Source: Athripsodes cinereus (taxonomy: Eukaryota > Arthropoda > Insecta > Trichoptera > Leptoceridae). From it: 64,000 nt of DNA. The stretch is from the NCBI GenBank assembly GCA_947579605.1, contig OX388309.1, forward strand, positions 16,624,713-16,688,712, read 5' to 3'. The notes beneath the pieces were generated by a model, which made no database searches, had not been told where the DNA came from, and saw only the letters and a program-made list of their open reading frames with translations. Positions 30,532 to 42,564 of this stretch are shown here, one piece after another; within the stretch, counting starts at the first letter, position 1; the number at the start of each line of letters is the position of its first letter. A program made the translations under genes and the position numbers.

Positions 30532-30704
30532 TATAAAATATAAAAATATATTATTGAGCACTGTTTAATCTCCACTATGTTAGGTTAAATACCGAACGTT
30601 TTCGCCTATACTTGTAGGCATCTTCAGGGAATCGAAAACGTTCGGTATTTAACCTAACATAGTGGAGATTAAACAGTGCTCAATAATATATTTTTATATT
30701 TTAT
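30532..30704. mobile_element. Long hairpin FB3, Penelope-type inverted terminal repeat
   Basis: Two arms of about 72 bp are essentially perfect inverted copies (containing CGAACGTTTTCG and AACCTAACATAGTGG) around a 28-bp loop. On the minus strand, loop and arm together form a hammerhead-like core. A Penelope RT fragment lies about 0.7 kb upstream. Confidence 0.7.
30597..30627 (-). ncRNA. Hammerhead-like ribozyme core in FB3
   Basis: On the minus strand the order is CTGAAGA, a stem GCCTA with TAGGC around CAAGTA, GAAA, then the palindrome AACGTT and C. ATTCC upstream can pair with GGTAT downstream as stem I, with one mismatch. An extra U follows the CUGANGA box, as in the other three copies. 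Penelope-like elements are known to carry minimal hammerheads with very short stem III. Confidence 0.5.
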
Positions 30705-31046
30705 TTATAAAATTAAAAATGGATTTCCACAGCGTGAACACAAAAACTCTTGAATTAGGTTTATTTTATTAAAAAACATAATATTCAAATGTACGTAGTT
30801 GTAGCTGTTGCTATCAAATATTTCATAATTTTAATATACTTTGGCGCTGTGCTGTGACGGTGTGAAGCAAAGTGCGAGACGAAGCGGTGGGGGGGGGTTG
30901 ATTCAAATGTCAATTATTGTATATTATACAGAGTAAAAAATTGCAGAAAAGAAGATTACGTGCTCTAAAACAAGAAATCAAAGCATAATTCAAATTTACA
31001 CGAATTGAAGACATTCCATCTACTTCATATCTGCTAAATAGATCTG

Positions 31047-31257
31047 CAGGGCTACTCTTGACAAAACTAAACACGATCTTAATCTAGTCTTGATCTTGAT
31101 CATACGACGCACGAAGTGACTATTGGCCAAAAATACACGCAAACCGATCGCGCGTTAGCGGTAGCGCGGTGTTTTTGACCACAGTCCCTTCGTGCGTCGT
31201 ATGATCAAGATCAAGACTAGATTAAGATCGTGTTTAGTTTTGTCAAGAGTAACCCTG
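31047..31257 (+). mobile_element. 211-bp foldback MITE (FB1), copy 4
   Basis: Same arms and centre orientation as copies 1 and 3, flanked by CTG on both sides. It abuts the relic at 31258-32450. Confidence 0.85.
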
Positions 31258-32450
31258 CTGAAGTTAGTTGTAATGTCGACCTTCCTTCTTGTTCCTTGGC
31301 CGCAGATGATCTTGACACCGCGGACAAAGTGGATCAAAAACCTATAAAACTCACAGATGCCAGTCTTCATAGTATGACGACTGTATGCGATAGCTACGGA
31401 GTATCAGACCGAGCTGCGGCGGCTATAGTATCATCTGTTCTATGTTCTGCTTCTGATGCCGACTCTGAGGCGCAGTCGACTCGAAACTAAAAATAAAATG
31501 ATAGAAAGTATATGTAACAGAAATTCCTGCCTTAGATTTCGATGGAAGGAAAGACCAGACGGCTAAAACTGTTTTAAAAGGATCGAAGAGGTTTAGAGGG
31601 ATTGTACCAGAAAAACATATTTCGATTATAAAAGAACCAGGTTCTGTTTATGTTAGGTATACGGTCCCAACATCGGGCAGTTCAAGAAATATTGAAAGAA
31701 CTATCCACAGCTTTTTGTTTTGACGACTGAAAATATATCACCAGAGAGTATAATGACTGTTGGCTGTGATGGAATAAACACAAATAAAGAATGTGGGAGG
31801 CGTGATTGGTCTTTTGGAAAATAGACTATGTCGACCATTGCAATGGATAATTTGTCTCTTACACGCCAATGGGTTGCCATTTAGGCATTTATTTACCTAT
31901 TTGAATGGCCCTACTGCAGGGCCTAAATCATTTGCAGGTCAAATTGGTAAAGCATTAGAGACAAGTGATCGAAACGCTGCCGTTGGCCCAGAGAAGATAA
32001 AAGGTGAACTACCTTCACAAATATCAACAGATCTATGTACTGATCAGAAATATTTACAAGAAATTACTACCGCTATCATATGTCCGTTCTTTCCAGATGT
32101 CCGTGAAAGACTGAGAATGAAACTTCTTGTCCCTTGATCATTTTTCTGTACAGCTTATCACTGGAGATGGCTAGTTAAGAGCTAGTTAACTTTTTAGTTA
32201 GCATTGACTGATAATCCATAGTGCACATGTGGAACCCCCAATACTGATGAATATTTCCGAAAAGTCAAGGTCTAATTGAAAATTGAGGAGGTGCAGTTTG
32301 CCACACCCAGGCTGTGGACAAATCAGTAATAGCAAAAAAAAAATGAAGCAGCTCTAAGTGTATGCGATAAGACAAGAATAGAGGGATTCATAAAATTTAA
32401 ATTAGGATCTCGAAAACTCATGCCAAAGTGTGAGACGAATAAGGATTTTT
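31258..32450 (+). pseudogene. Relic of a transposon-like insect gene family
   Basis: Pieces in several frames read DASLHSMTTVCDSYGVSDRA, EKHISIIKEPGSVYVRY, VGCDGI, then GGVIGLLENRLCRPLQWIIC, LLHANGLPFRHLF and DLCTDQKYLQEI. I associate this combination with a repeated, probably transposon-encoded protein family in arthropods whose function I do not know. Frameshifts and stops separate the pieces. Confidence 0.5.
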
Positions 32451-33597
32451 AAATATTTTAAATTTTTGGTATAGAAAATGACGTTATCCATACTGACATA
32501 TAACTTTCTGAAGCTGTGTTTACTTTTCAAATAAATGATTCTATTATCTAAAATATATTTATATTTTATAGTTTACATTCATTAAATATCTATTCTATTT
32601 AGTTATTATATTTTTGTAAATAGGATGTACTCTACAAAACGTCTATAAAAACTTGGCGGGACCTCCTGCTGTTAAGCTAGAACTTCCAAATTAATTGGTG
32701 TTATTTATATAATTACTAGCTGTTTTGCCATATTATATAAATTATGCCACATACACATAGAGATCTCTATTAAAAAATAGGGATTGATGGTAGAAGGATG
32801 AAAATTTAGAAACATTGAATCGCTCTATGTTAAAATGACATAAGTCCAATCTAAGTTTTCAGGAAATCGCCATAACCGTTAGGAAAATTCTTTTTTACAT
32901 ACATTAAAATTTGAAAACGTTAGATTTGTGCCTTTCTCCATATGCATTGGAAAATGAGGTGAGAAAAAAATTTCAAAAGAAAAGATTAAATTATTCGTCA
33001 AAATAACATATTATATCAATATTAATATGCACGGATTATTACTCCATTTTTTTTATTTGAAAGTGTATTTAAGAAGTCCATCTATGTGTTCCTGCGATAT
33101 AATGTTTCATTTAAATTGGCAGTTGAAAATGTTGGCTTATACCAAATTGGAATTTGTTTTTTTTAAATGCTCTTTCTTTAAAATTCTTTTGAGTTTGAGA
33201 GTATATAAAATTCTGGCCACCAAGATTTATTACAAAATCAATGATATCGCGAGTAAGTATTTCTAAAACCACAAATTTTCCGCGTTTCCCACAATGGTAA
33301 AGGTTGGTAAATTTGTCTAGTATCTATTATAGATTTTATGGTTTCTTTTGTAATACCAAAATCTCCATCAATTGGAAGAAACCTGTGGTCGGAAATTAAT
33401 GAATATTTTTCTTGATTTTCCCAGGATATATAAGGTCAATAGAAACCAAAATAATAATAATATGTGATTTAGTTTCGTCCGGCAGTAGGTAAATATTCAT
33501 TGACATTTTAGTCCGTAAGATTGTTTAATGTTCCTGCATATTTAATCTGGTGACTTTTCTCTAATTAAGCAAAAATCGTGACTTTAACAAAGATCGA
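32451..33597. other. Unassigned AT-rich spacer
   Basis: No gene or element was recognised. Open frames here are short and without family resemblance. Confidence 0.4.
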
Positions 33598-33870
33598 TTC
33601 AATTTATTTATTCATTCATTTTATTATTCACTGTACATTGGTCACAGTATTACAAGCAGATGAATAGCTAACGCCTTATTAGCCGTATCAATGATACGGT
33701 GCCCCCCCCCCCCCCCCCAGGCTACAGACTACAGAGGCCGCGAACGTGGATTCATCTGGGTCCCCTAATAATTTTTATACAGGGCCCGTCTAAGGCACGC
33801 TACGCCACTGATTTCAAATCAATATAAAGTATCATAAAAATATTAGCTGTACAATCCAATGTACAGAGTG
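33598..33870 (-). repeat. LINE 3' end, probable, with 17-base C run
   Basis: ATTTATTTATTCATTCATTT followed by CACTGTACATTGGTCACAG resembles the insert at about 34576-34675 and reads as an antisense LINE 3' end. A homopolymer of 17 C lies at 33702-33718. From 33871 to 34350 nothing was recognised. Confidence 0.45.
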
Positions 33871-34350
33871 TTTATTGGTGTATTTACAGTTCTAAATAGG
33901 GACCTACATGAATATATTTTTAGGACGTATTTAAAGTATTTTAATTGTTGTGAATCTGATTTAAGATTAAACGTTATGTATAAATTTTTAACAATAGATT
34001 ATTGTTTCAAGTACAAGGTTTGTTTAATATTTTATGATGTAGATACTAAATTATCATGTAAGAATGATCTCAATAAATATGTAATATATATTATGTACAT
34101 TATTTTTTGGTATTTATTTTGTAAAACTCCATATAAATAATAAAATAAAAAGTTGTATTTGAATTTTAAGTATTATTATAATACCGTATTATTAATTTAT
34201 GATAATATATAATACTATAAGTATTATATAATTTTTCATTACTTTTTCATTTTCATTACATCCTCTTATTGAATAGCGCCGAAGAGATTACACGTCATAA
34301 TCATCATTCTTATTACGTTAACAATAATTGGTTATTTGATGTGTATCTAC

Positions 34351-35370
34351 ATATACCTAGGCAGATTGATAAGTCAGGTAAAAATTAATGAAGCGGTGAT
34401 ACTAGCATAAACGTTATAACATGTTTGGACGGATAATTGTTTTGAGGATGCATACACAAAATTTTATACTGATTGAATTTCATTTGTCAGTCATTTAGAC
34501 CAGAAAAGTCATTCTATCGCTGTTAAAATGGAAAAAAAATGAATTTCGAGTGATGAGTAAACATTAGATACTTTTTATTTATATATTTATTTATTTTATT
34601 CTTCACTGTAAATTGGTTACAATATTACAAAATAAAACAGTATCATAAAAATAGCAGTTATACAATTAAATGGACAGAGGACGATGTACGCAAAAAACTT
34701 TCACGGATACGAAAAAATCTCTTGATAAAATATGGAGAATCTTATCCATAGCTTAAGACGATACACAAGTGGTTTTCTGAGTTCCGTTGTGGCAGAATGA
34801 GTACCTACGGAAGACGCTCTTCGCTCAGGATGTCCAATTGACGTTACCACTCCAGAAATGGTCATGAAAAGTCATGATATCGTGTTAGAAGATTGACGAG
34901 TGGAATTGAGAGAGATAGCCAATACTTTAAACATTTCATATAAATGAGTTTTTAACATATTTTCAACAAGCTTTCGGCAAGATGGCTGCCGCGTTTGTTG
35001 ATAATTGACCAAAAACGTGAAAGAGTGTCTCTTTCTCAGGCCGGAAGTGTCCCTTTCTGGATTGCCGTGAATTTTCACGGCAACCCAGATGAGTTTTTAT
35101 AGATTTTTATCACTCTAGATAAAACGGGAGTTCATTTTTACACCCTAGAGACAAAATACCAATCTTAGCAGTAGGTGGAAGCCGGTGGCTTTGCTCCAAA
35201 GATATCCAAGGTGGTTCCATCAGCAGGCAAAGTTATGGCTACGGTTTTCTAGGACGCACAGGGTACAACCTTAATTAATTTTCTCCAAAAAAGGAAGACA
35301 AAAAATAGAAAGTGTTACATTACACCCTTGGACCAGTTGAATCAAGAAATCAAAGCAAAACGGCATCATC
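34351..35370 (+). pseudogene. Degenerate mariner transposon (second family)
   Basis: The left end AGGCAGATTGATAAGTC resembles the terminal repeat of the mellifera-type mariners. Broken frames then give KWFSEFRCGRMSTYG, VELREIANTLNISYK, DETGVHFYTLETK, VVPSAGKVMATVF, DAQGTTLINFL and LDQLNQEIKAKRHH, in the order expected for mariner transposase. Trp is replaced after DET, and there are several stops. A LINE-tail piece interrupts it at about 34576-34675. The C-terminal third is missing where LINE-A begins. Confidence 0.75.
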
Positions 35371-36918
35371 TTCGCAATGAATGTATCCAATCTTTAACTA
35401 ATTTGTCTACTCTAAAAATATTAAACTCTGAAGTTTATGAGAAACTAGTAAATTTGGATGTATGTAAATAAAGGCCAAGGTCCTGATAAATTGTCACCCC
35501 TAGTATTGAAAAGATGTGCACCCCACATTGCTAAACCTTTACGTATTCTCTTTAATAAGAGCATCAAAGAGGGATGTTTCCCCGTAAAATGGAAAACAGC
35601 AAGCATCACACCTATTCATAAAACGGGAGACAAAGCTGACATAAGTAACTATCGGCCTATTTCAATTCTTTCTCCTATATCTAAAGTCTTCGAATCTATA
35701 GTTAAGGATCGCATGTTTCACTTTTTGGAACCACAATTGTTAGAGGAACAACACGGATTTATGAAAGGTAGATCCACAGTCACAAATCTCCTAGTTTATG
35801 CTGAATTTCTGTTCTCATCAATGGATAAGCGTGTTCAAGTCGATTCGGTATACACAGATTTTAAAAAAGCATTTGATAAGGTGGACCATTCACTTTTACT
35901 AAACAAACTTTTCTTGTATGGCATTCATGGCGACCTCCTTAGATGGTTAGAGTCATATCTGTCAGATAGATTAATGTCGGTAGGTATGAATGGATTCAAT
36001 TCGGACTATATTAGGGTAACATCTGGAGTGCCTCAAGGCTCAGTTCTTGGACCTCTTCTATTTACGGCATTTATCAATGACATAGGTGGATGTATTCATC
36101 ATTCGCAATTTTTACTTTTCGCGGACGATTTAAAAATTTATCGACAGATTCGCTGCATAGAGGACGCGCAGAAGGTTAAAGAGGACCTTGTTAGAATTTT
36201 CGACTATTGTGTATCCAGCAGACTTGAATTGAATCTTAAAAAATGCAATTCTATAACATTTACAAAAAATAAGAAAATAATTGACTACAACTATAGTATA
36301 AATGGTATAAATTTGGTTCGACTTAATAAGATTAGAGACTTGGGTATTATATTTGACGACAAACTTCATTTCGAGGCACACATTGATGAGCTTGTCGAGC
36401 ATTCTAATAGGCTGTTGGGCTTTATTTTGAGATCGACTGGCGAGTTTAGGGATCCCAAGACGATGCTGACATTATATGTTGCACTTGTGCGCTCTAGACT
36501 AGAATACTGTTCATCGATATGGAATCCGCTGTATGACAAATATATTGTGACTATTGAACGTCTACAACGGAAATTTTTGCGAATGTGTAGACGCAGATAT
36601 GGAATAGATGTGATGGACAATCTTGTTGACTTGTCAATTCGTCGAGAACTTATTGACGCGTGTGTTTTGAGGAGAATTTGTACATCTGATGTCGATGTTC
36701 CTCGATTATTGGCTGGAGTAGGTTTTCGTGTGCCGTCAGATAGAAGGTAGTATCGTCCCCTTTACTTAAGTGCGGCTCGCACTAATGCTGGTTTGAGAAA
36801 CCCTCTACACCGCATTATGAGTACTTATAATACGAAGTTCGGTGGTATTGACATGTTCGCCGGTAGTGCTCGCACTTTTAAAATGTCAATTTTGCAGGTT
36901 GTGTGTAGCGTTTCATGA
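35371..36918 (+). pseudogene. Jockey/CR1-like LINE ORF2, RT part (LINE-A)
   Basis: It opens in the linker before RT (KILNSEVYEKLVNLDV), is disturbed by a short insertion near 35464, then runs open from 35468 to 36747. RT blocks visible are [43 protein letters not shown] and the active site FADDLKIY (36118-36141). The C-terminal region includes SRLEYCSSIWNPLYD and QRKFLRMCRRRYG. A TAG at 36748 interrupts the frame, but the reading continues in the same frame to TGA at 36916. The endonuclease domain and ORF1 are missing. Confidence 0.85.
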
Positions 36919-37083
36919 CTTCGATTTTCTCTGCATCTCTTAATAGCTGTTCTTATCATTGTTTTCCCTTCCCTTTCTACATCATGACACTCAATTACAA
37001 GTTTTTAAAAAGAAAGAAAATGTTTCATTTGAGTAATTCAGTAATAATAATAATAATCGGAAAAATTTGCAATAAAATTTTCC

Positions 37084-38872
37084 GGCAGTTGACGTAAGCG
37101 AACAAAGGCTTTCCGATCAAAGACGATCAATAATACGTAATAATTTACTACCTAAAACAATAATCGATCAAATAAAAAAAGATGTGGCCGATAGCATACA
37201 CCGCGGTAACAATCCTGACATTCCATTAAATAATAATGATGATGACAATAATAATACAATCTTTAACAAATCTCATACAACACCCGCAAAACGTTCCTAA
37301 ATTTTTAACAAAAGGTCTGACATATATGCTACCTAAAAGTCAAAATACAACAAATCCATCTCAATACAGACCTATAACGTGTTTACCGACTATTTATAAA
37401 ATATTAACATCGTGCTTAACTATTAAAATATATAATCACGTGACGCAAAATAAAATTTTGGCTGAAGAACAAAAAGGGTGTCGTAAAAATCATATGGGAT
37501 GTAAGGAACAACTAATAATAGATTCCGTAATACTTATACAAATACAAACGCGTAATCGGAATTTAAATATTTGTTATATCGATTATCAAAAAACATTTGA
37601 TAGCGTACCTCACTCGTGGCTAATAGAAATTTTCAAAATTTATAAAATTAATCCAACAATCATAAATTTCTTAAAAACAGTAATGGGTTCGTGGAATATC
37701 GATTTAAATTTAAATCTTAATAATAAATCTATAACTCTAAAAGATATTCCTATTAAAAGAGGTATCTATCAAGGAGATTCCTTAAGTCCACTTTGGTTTT
37801 GTTTGGCAATAAATCCTCTATCCATTTTATTAAATGAATCCAAATATGGAATCAAAATTAACGGAAATACTCGTTTGTCAACAAAAATATCGCATTTAAT
37901 GTATATGGACGATATAAAAATATACGCTAAATCGGATACCGAATTAGAAAAACTAATAAGTACAACAAAAATATTCTCAGACGACATAAGAATGTCTTTT
38001 GGGCTAGATAAATGTAAAACTTTACACATTGAAAAAGAAAAAATTAAAAAATGTCAGGACATAGTTTGTAGTTATCAAATTAATAACATGAATAATAACG
38101 AAATATACAAATATTTAGGTTTTCCGCAATCTAAAATTTAATACACTCTTTAATCAAAACTCAATTAACAAATGATTTTAAAGATAGACTTAATAAAATA
38201 TTTAAATGTGATCTATCGGCCAAAAACATAGTAAAAGCAATAAACGCCTGGGCAATCCCATTATCAACATACTCATTTGGCATCATAAAATGGTCTAAAA
38301 CGGATCTAGATAAACTAGAAAGACTTATTAGAACACAATTAACAAAAAATAGATATCACCATCCAAATTCCGCGAAAGAGGGGTTGGTTCTGCCTAGGAG
38401 TATAGGAGGAAGAGGAATTGTTAACATTTCCTCTTTACATAATAATCAAATAGAATCCCTTAAAACATTTTTTAAAAACAAACAAAATAATTCTATACTA
38501 CATAAAATTATAATACAGGCCGATAAAAATCATACACCTTTAAATTTAAATGACGAAACAGTAGGTCCGCGATTAAACTATTAAAATATTTTGTTAGAAT
38601 CTTGGGGTAGGAAGGAACTTCATGCTAGACACCTCAATGATCTCAACCAATCTTATGTTGACAAATATGCGTCAAACAGGTGGTTGACCATTGGGGAATT
38701 GTATGGGGAAACCGAGGGTTTATGCTAGCAATTCAAGATCAGGTAATAAATACAAAAAAAAAATTTCAAAAATATATCATAAAAAATCAAAATATAATTG
38801 ATGATTCGTGTAGGAAATGTCTGGCCAAACCGGAAACAATTCAACACATAACTATTTCAACACATTAACTTT
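37084..38872 (+). pseudogene. R4/Dong-like LINE, truncated
   Basis: The main open part is 37236-38141. It carries YRPITCLPTIYKIL, EEQKGCRKNHMGCKEQL, FDSVPHSW, IYQGDSLSPLWFCLAINPLS and the RT active site YMDDIKIYA. After a frame break come AINAWAIPLSTYSFGIIKW, LPRSIGGRGIVNI and the zinc-knuckle-like CRKCLAKPETIQHI near the restriction-like endonuclease. The family normally inserts in rDNA or simple repeats. The codon and base composition is much more AT-rich than the neighbouring LINEs. It stops at the knuckle, where LINE-C begins. Confidence 0.75.
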
Positions 38873-38879
38873 TTTTCCA

Positions 38880-41212
38880 ATTTAAGAAGAGAATGTTCAT
38901 CTCTATCCAAAAGGTGTTATGCGCAGCATATGGCTACCGTGGAAAACAGTTTGCCCAGGGATTCTCAGGGTCTCTGGAAATATGTCAATTCATTGAGGGA
39001 AGATCGAGTCGAGATACCTTCTAATCTTTTTTACAATGACCAATATTCAAATTCAGTCCAGAGTGCTGTTGATCTATTCGCTAAATTTTTCCAGTGCGTT
39101 TATGATTTGCCACTCCCACATGCCGACATCGATTTTTCCTCCAATACGACCATTGACTTGCCCAAGTTAACTATCACCACTGACGAGGTCAAACGTGCGA
39201 TTCTTGATAAAAACAGCCGGTCCGGATGGCATCCCAAACGTGTTCATAAGGAACTGCATTGATGTGATGGCAGATCATTTTCAGATTCTGTTTAATTTGT
39301 CATTGGGATCAGGTATCTTTCCTGGTGCTTGGAAGACAGGATACATTTGTCCAATTTTTAAAAAAGGCGAAAAAAACCAAATCACAAATTACAGACCAAT
39401 ATGTATCTTGTCGGCTATCCCCAAACTTCTAGAATCAATTATAGTAAAAAAAAATAAGTCATAGTATCAACAAAGTTATTACTACGTCACAACATGGCTT
39501 TATTCCTAAAAAATCAACGCTCACAAACCTACTGACTTATCAAAATCACATAGTTAACGCTCTCTCCGAGAGAAGTCAAGTCGATTCCATATACACGGAC
39601 TTTTCGAAAGCTTTTGACAAAGTGTCACACGACCTGCTACTTAGGAAGTTACGTGGGTAAGGGTATGGAGTCGACGGAGCTTTTCATAGCTGGCTGGAGA
39701 GCTATCTTAAAGACAGAATTCTAAAAGTTAAGATTGGGAATTGTACCTCAAATCCGATTTACATATGCACACAGTGGAGTGCCTCAAGGATCGCACTTAG
39801 GACCAATGTTATTTAACGTATTTGTAAATGACATAGTAAAGGTTTTCAGTGATATAGAGGTCTTGTTGTTTGCAGACGATCTAAAGCTATATAAAACTAT
39901 AAAATGTGATAATGATTGCCTTACATTGCAAAATAATTGAGATCATTTGAATGATTGGTGTAAACAAAACAGACTTAATCTAAATATAGCAAAATGTCTG
40001 ATCTTTCGTTTTTATAAAACCAAATCTCACATTACTTTCAAATATTCCATTGATGACGTCGAACTTCAAAATGCATCAAGCATACGAGACCTCGGAATTA
40101 CATTCTCTGAGAATCTTACTTTTAACTTGCATATTGAGGAAACTGTTGGCAGAGCGATGAGAACCCTAGGTTTTATTTTTAGACTAACTGTCGATTTGCA
40201 GTTGATCCAGTCTCTCAGGCTACTATATGTATCCATTGTGAGACCCCTGTTGGAATACAACTCGGTATTATGGTCCCCCAATTACGCCATTCACAACAAC
40301 AGTATTGAAAGGGTGCAGAGAAAAATTTTGAGGCTGGTTAACTATAAAAAGGGTATACCTGTTGATAATATTAATTACCCAACTCTTATGGAAGAGCTGA
40401 GATTGCCCAGCCTGAAGGATCACAGAGAAATTATCGATCTTTGTTTCCTGCACAAATTAATGAATGGCGCAATTGATTCTCCTGACTTGCTTGCCCTCAT
40501 TCATTTTAATGTCCCTACCAGATGCACAAGACAGTCGGTACTATTTCGTGAACAAAGCGTGAGAAACAATTATTTGTTTCACTCACCGATGGTTCGAATA
40601 CATAGGCTGGGTAACTTGGTGGGTGACTGTACTGACATCACTGCCGACAGTTTTCAGAAATACAAAACTGACGTAATGAATTATTATTTTCAAAATATGT
40701 AAACTGACATTGGGCAATCATTGGTTCGTTGGATGAATGACAACAATTGGATTTCTGTTTTTATTGATTTGTTTATTGTTAATATTGATTTATGTCTGAC
40801 TGTCTTGTTAATATATTTATTTATTTTTATCAATTGACATTTTAAATCCTTATTATCGCTGTTATTATATTAATAAATGTTGATTTATATTTTAGACTAT
40901 AACTCATCTTATGAGATAGCTCATTATCGAATTGTATCTTACCCCATTTAATTTTAATTTTAAATTTTCTTTCTTTGACCTGCTGTTATCAGTGGTTTAT
41001 ATACTTAATTACTATTTCATTCTGACACTCCATAACTGACTTATTATATAGACATTTTTTTATTGAATATTATTATTTTGATCTTGACGTATGAATTTGT
41101 AATGTACTTGTGTGATTGTGTGCGAATGTTTTGTTGTTGTTGTTGTTGTTGTTATCTGTCATAATTTATAAACATGTAAAAGGCTCACGCCGTATATAAT
41201 TGAAATAAATAA
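38880..41212 (+). pseudogene. Jockey/CR1-like LINE, 5'-truncated (LINE-C)
   Basis: It begins in the endonuclease-RT linker (DSQGLWKYVNSLREDRVEIP). It then has a frameshift near 39220, GPDGIPNVFIRNCIDVMADH, YRPICILSAIPKLLES, a damaged segment to 39730, [25 protein letters not shown], a stop at 39938 and a long C-terminal frame 39947-40702. The 3' UTR runs to about 41212, ending in GAAATAAATAAA. It cannot encode a working protein. Confidence 0.8.
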
Positions 41213-41302
41213 ACATAGTTTCGGGTTGTTCCACTCTCGCTCAAACTGAGTATACTAATAGACATAATCATGTCGCAAAAATAATACATCAAAATTTAGC
41301 AA

Positions 41303-41600
41303 TTAAACATAATCTTTTAAACTCACAAATAGTCGCATCTCCACTGCATTTATTCCACTTTCGTCCTTCTTCAGCCACGTCCATGTCTCGCTTGCATACG
41401 TAAGTGACGGTACCAGAATGGTATTGTGCACCAGCATTTTAGCCATGTTCGACACATTGCCATTGCTGACAATGGGTCGAAGTGCACCGTTCACTCTAGC
41501 ACCGGCCACTTTCCTTCTTTCAATGTCCCTATCGCATCTTCCATCCCTCGCAAACATACTTCCCAAATATACATACTCACTTACTTGCTCCAAACATTCG
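41303..41600 (-). pseudogene. LINE ORF2 fragment, antisense
   Basis: The minus strand encodes EQVSEYVYLGSMFARDGRCD, RRKVAGARVNGALRPIV, LVPSLTYASETWTWLKKDES and NAVEMR. This is the same block as at 7558-7800, but longer and better preserved. Confidence 0.75.
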
Positions 41601-41842
41601 TCACCAACTTTGATCTCGCAAATAAATAATTTACAAAAATTAGATTTACCGGTTAATTTGTATATTAAAATTCAGAAATATATTATAGTAAACACTTGTA
41701 ATATTGTTAAAAAGTTATTGAACACAGATATTTCAGGCACAATGCTGGTATTTTGATCCCGCGTTTTGAGCCTAATCCTTTGATATCCTGTATATCTGGA
41801 TAGGTGGCACGCGGCGGCAGATGGCAATTCTGCCGCCGCGTA

Positions 41843-42170
41843 AAAAAAAATATGTGGCGCCGTTTAATGATCCGTGACCATCTCAAGGGCGCCGTGACTT
41901 CTCCCGAACAGTAGTGTTTTCAACTTGGTTCTAAATGTGGTTGTGGACTGATTCACCCTCAGATCTGTGGGCAGTCTGTTCCAGGCGGATGGCGCGGCGG
42001 CTCTGAAGCTCCTTTTAGCAAATTTGGAGGTGTTCGCCATATTGGGTTTCTGAGAGAGGCCGAGCGCAGCGGTCGTCTCGGAGTTTCGTCAACGGAACAG
42101 AGTTCGGTTAGACATGTGGGTGCCGTGCCGCATAAGGCCTTGTGGACAGTGAGACAGTAATGTTTATATT
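41843..42170 (-). pseudogene. LINE 3' end with C-terminal block
   Basis: The minus strand encodes LTVHKALCGTAP, SVDETPRRPLRSAS and pieces around the Leu-Pro block, with 3' UTR AAACGGCGCC (complement) and a poly-A-like tail at 41843-41851. It belongs with 15755, 61860 and 63425. Confidence 0.6.
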
Positions 42171-42383
42171 TCAAAAATTTTGACTTCTTTTTATTGCTTT
42201 TATATTTTTGATTGTGTATGACAACCGAATGGGCTATAATATAAAATAAATCATTTAATATACGGACACTTATAAATTGGACATTGCATTGCATACTTGT
42301 TAATAATTGTACTAAATTTATATGTATTGTCTGTAGTGTTCCGTCGATTTGAATAAATAAAATAAATAAATAAAATCTTGCCA

Positions 42384-42560
42384 AGACGAAAATCTTGTTT
42401 CACCACAATAATGATCCTGCTCATTCTTCAGCCTTTGCAACGGCCAATCTGGTGGAGTCACGTTACATAATGCTTCTCCATCCACCATATTTTTCTGACC
42501 TGGCCTCCGGTGATTCCTTTCTTTATTCAAACATGAAAAATGGCTTGGGGGACGAAGATT
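42384..42560 (+). pseudogene. Mariner transposase fragment
   Basis: The frame gives ILFHHNNDPAHSSAFATANL, LLHPPYFSDLASGDSFLYSN and M. This is the mariner region between the second and third catalytic aspartates, with the second Asp shifted by an Asn-Asn-Asp change. It is a fragment only. Confidence 0.75.
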
Positions 42561-42564
42561 TGGA

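Noticed and set aside
33702..33718. 17-base C run as a regulatory element
   Set aside because: It lies in a repeat-derived region. It is a simple homopolymer and possibly a length-uncertain assembly site.
38880..40702. LINE-C as a frameshifting intact element
   Set aside because: Several unrelated frame breaks and a damaged segment (39470-39730) show decay, unlike the single clean -1 junction in LINE-E.
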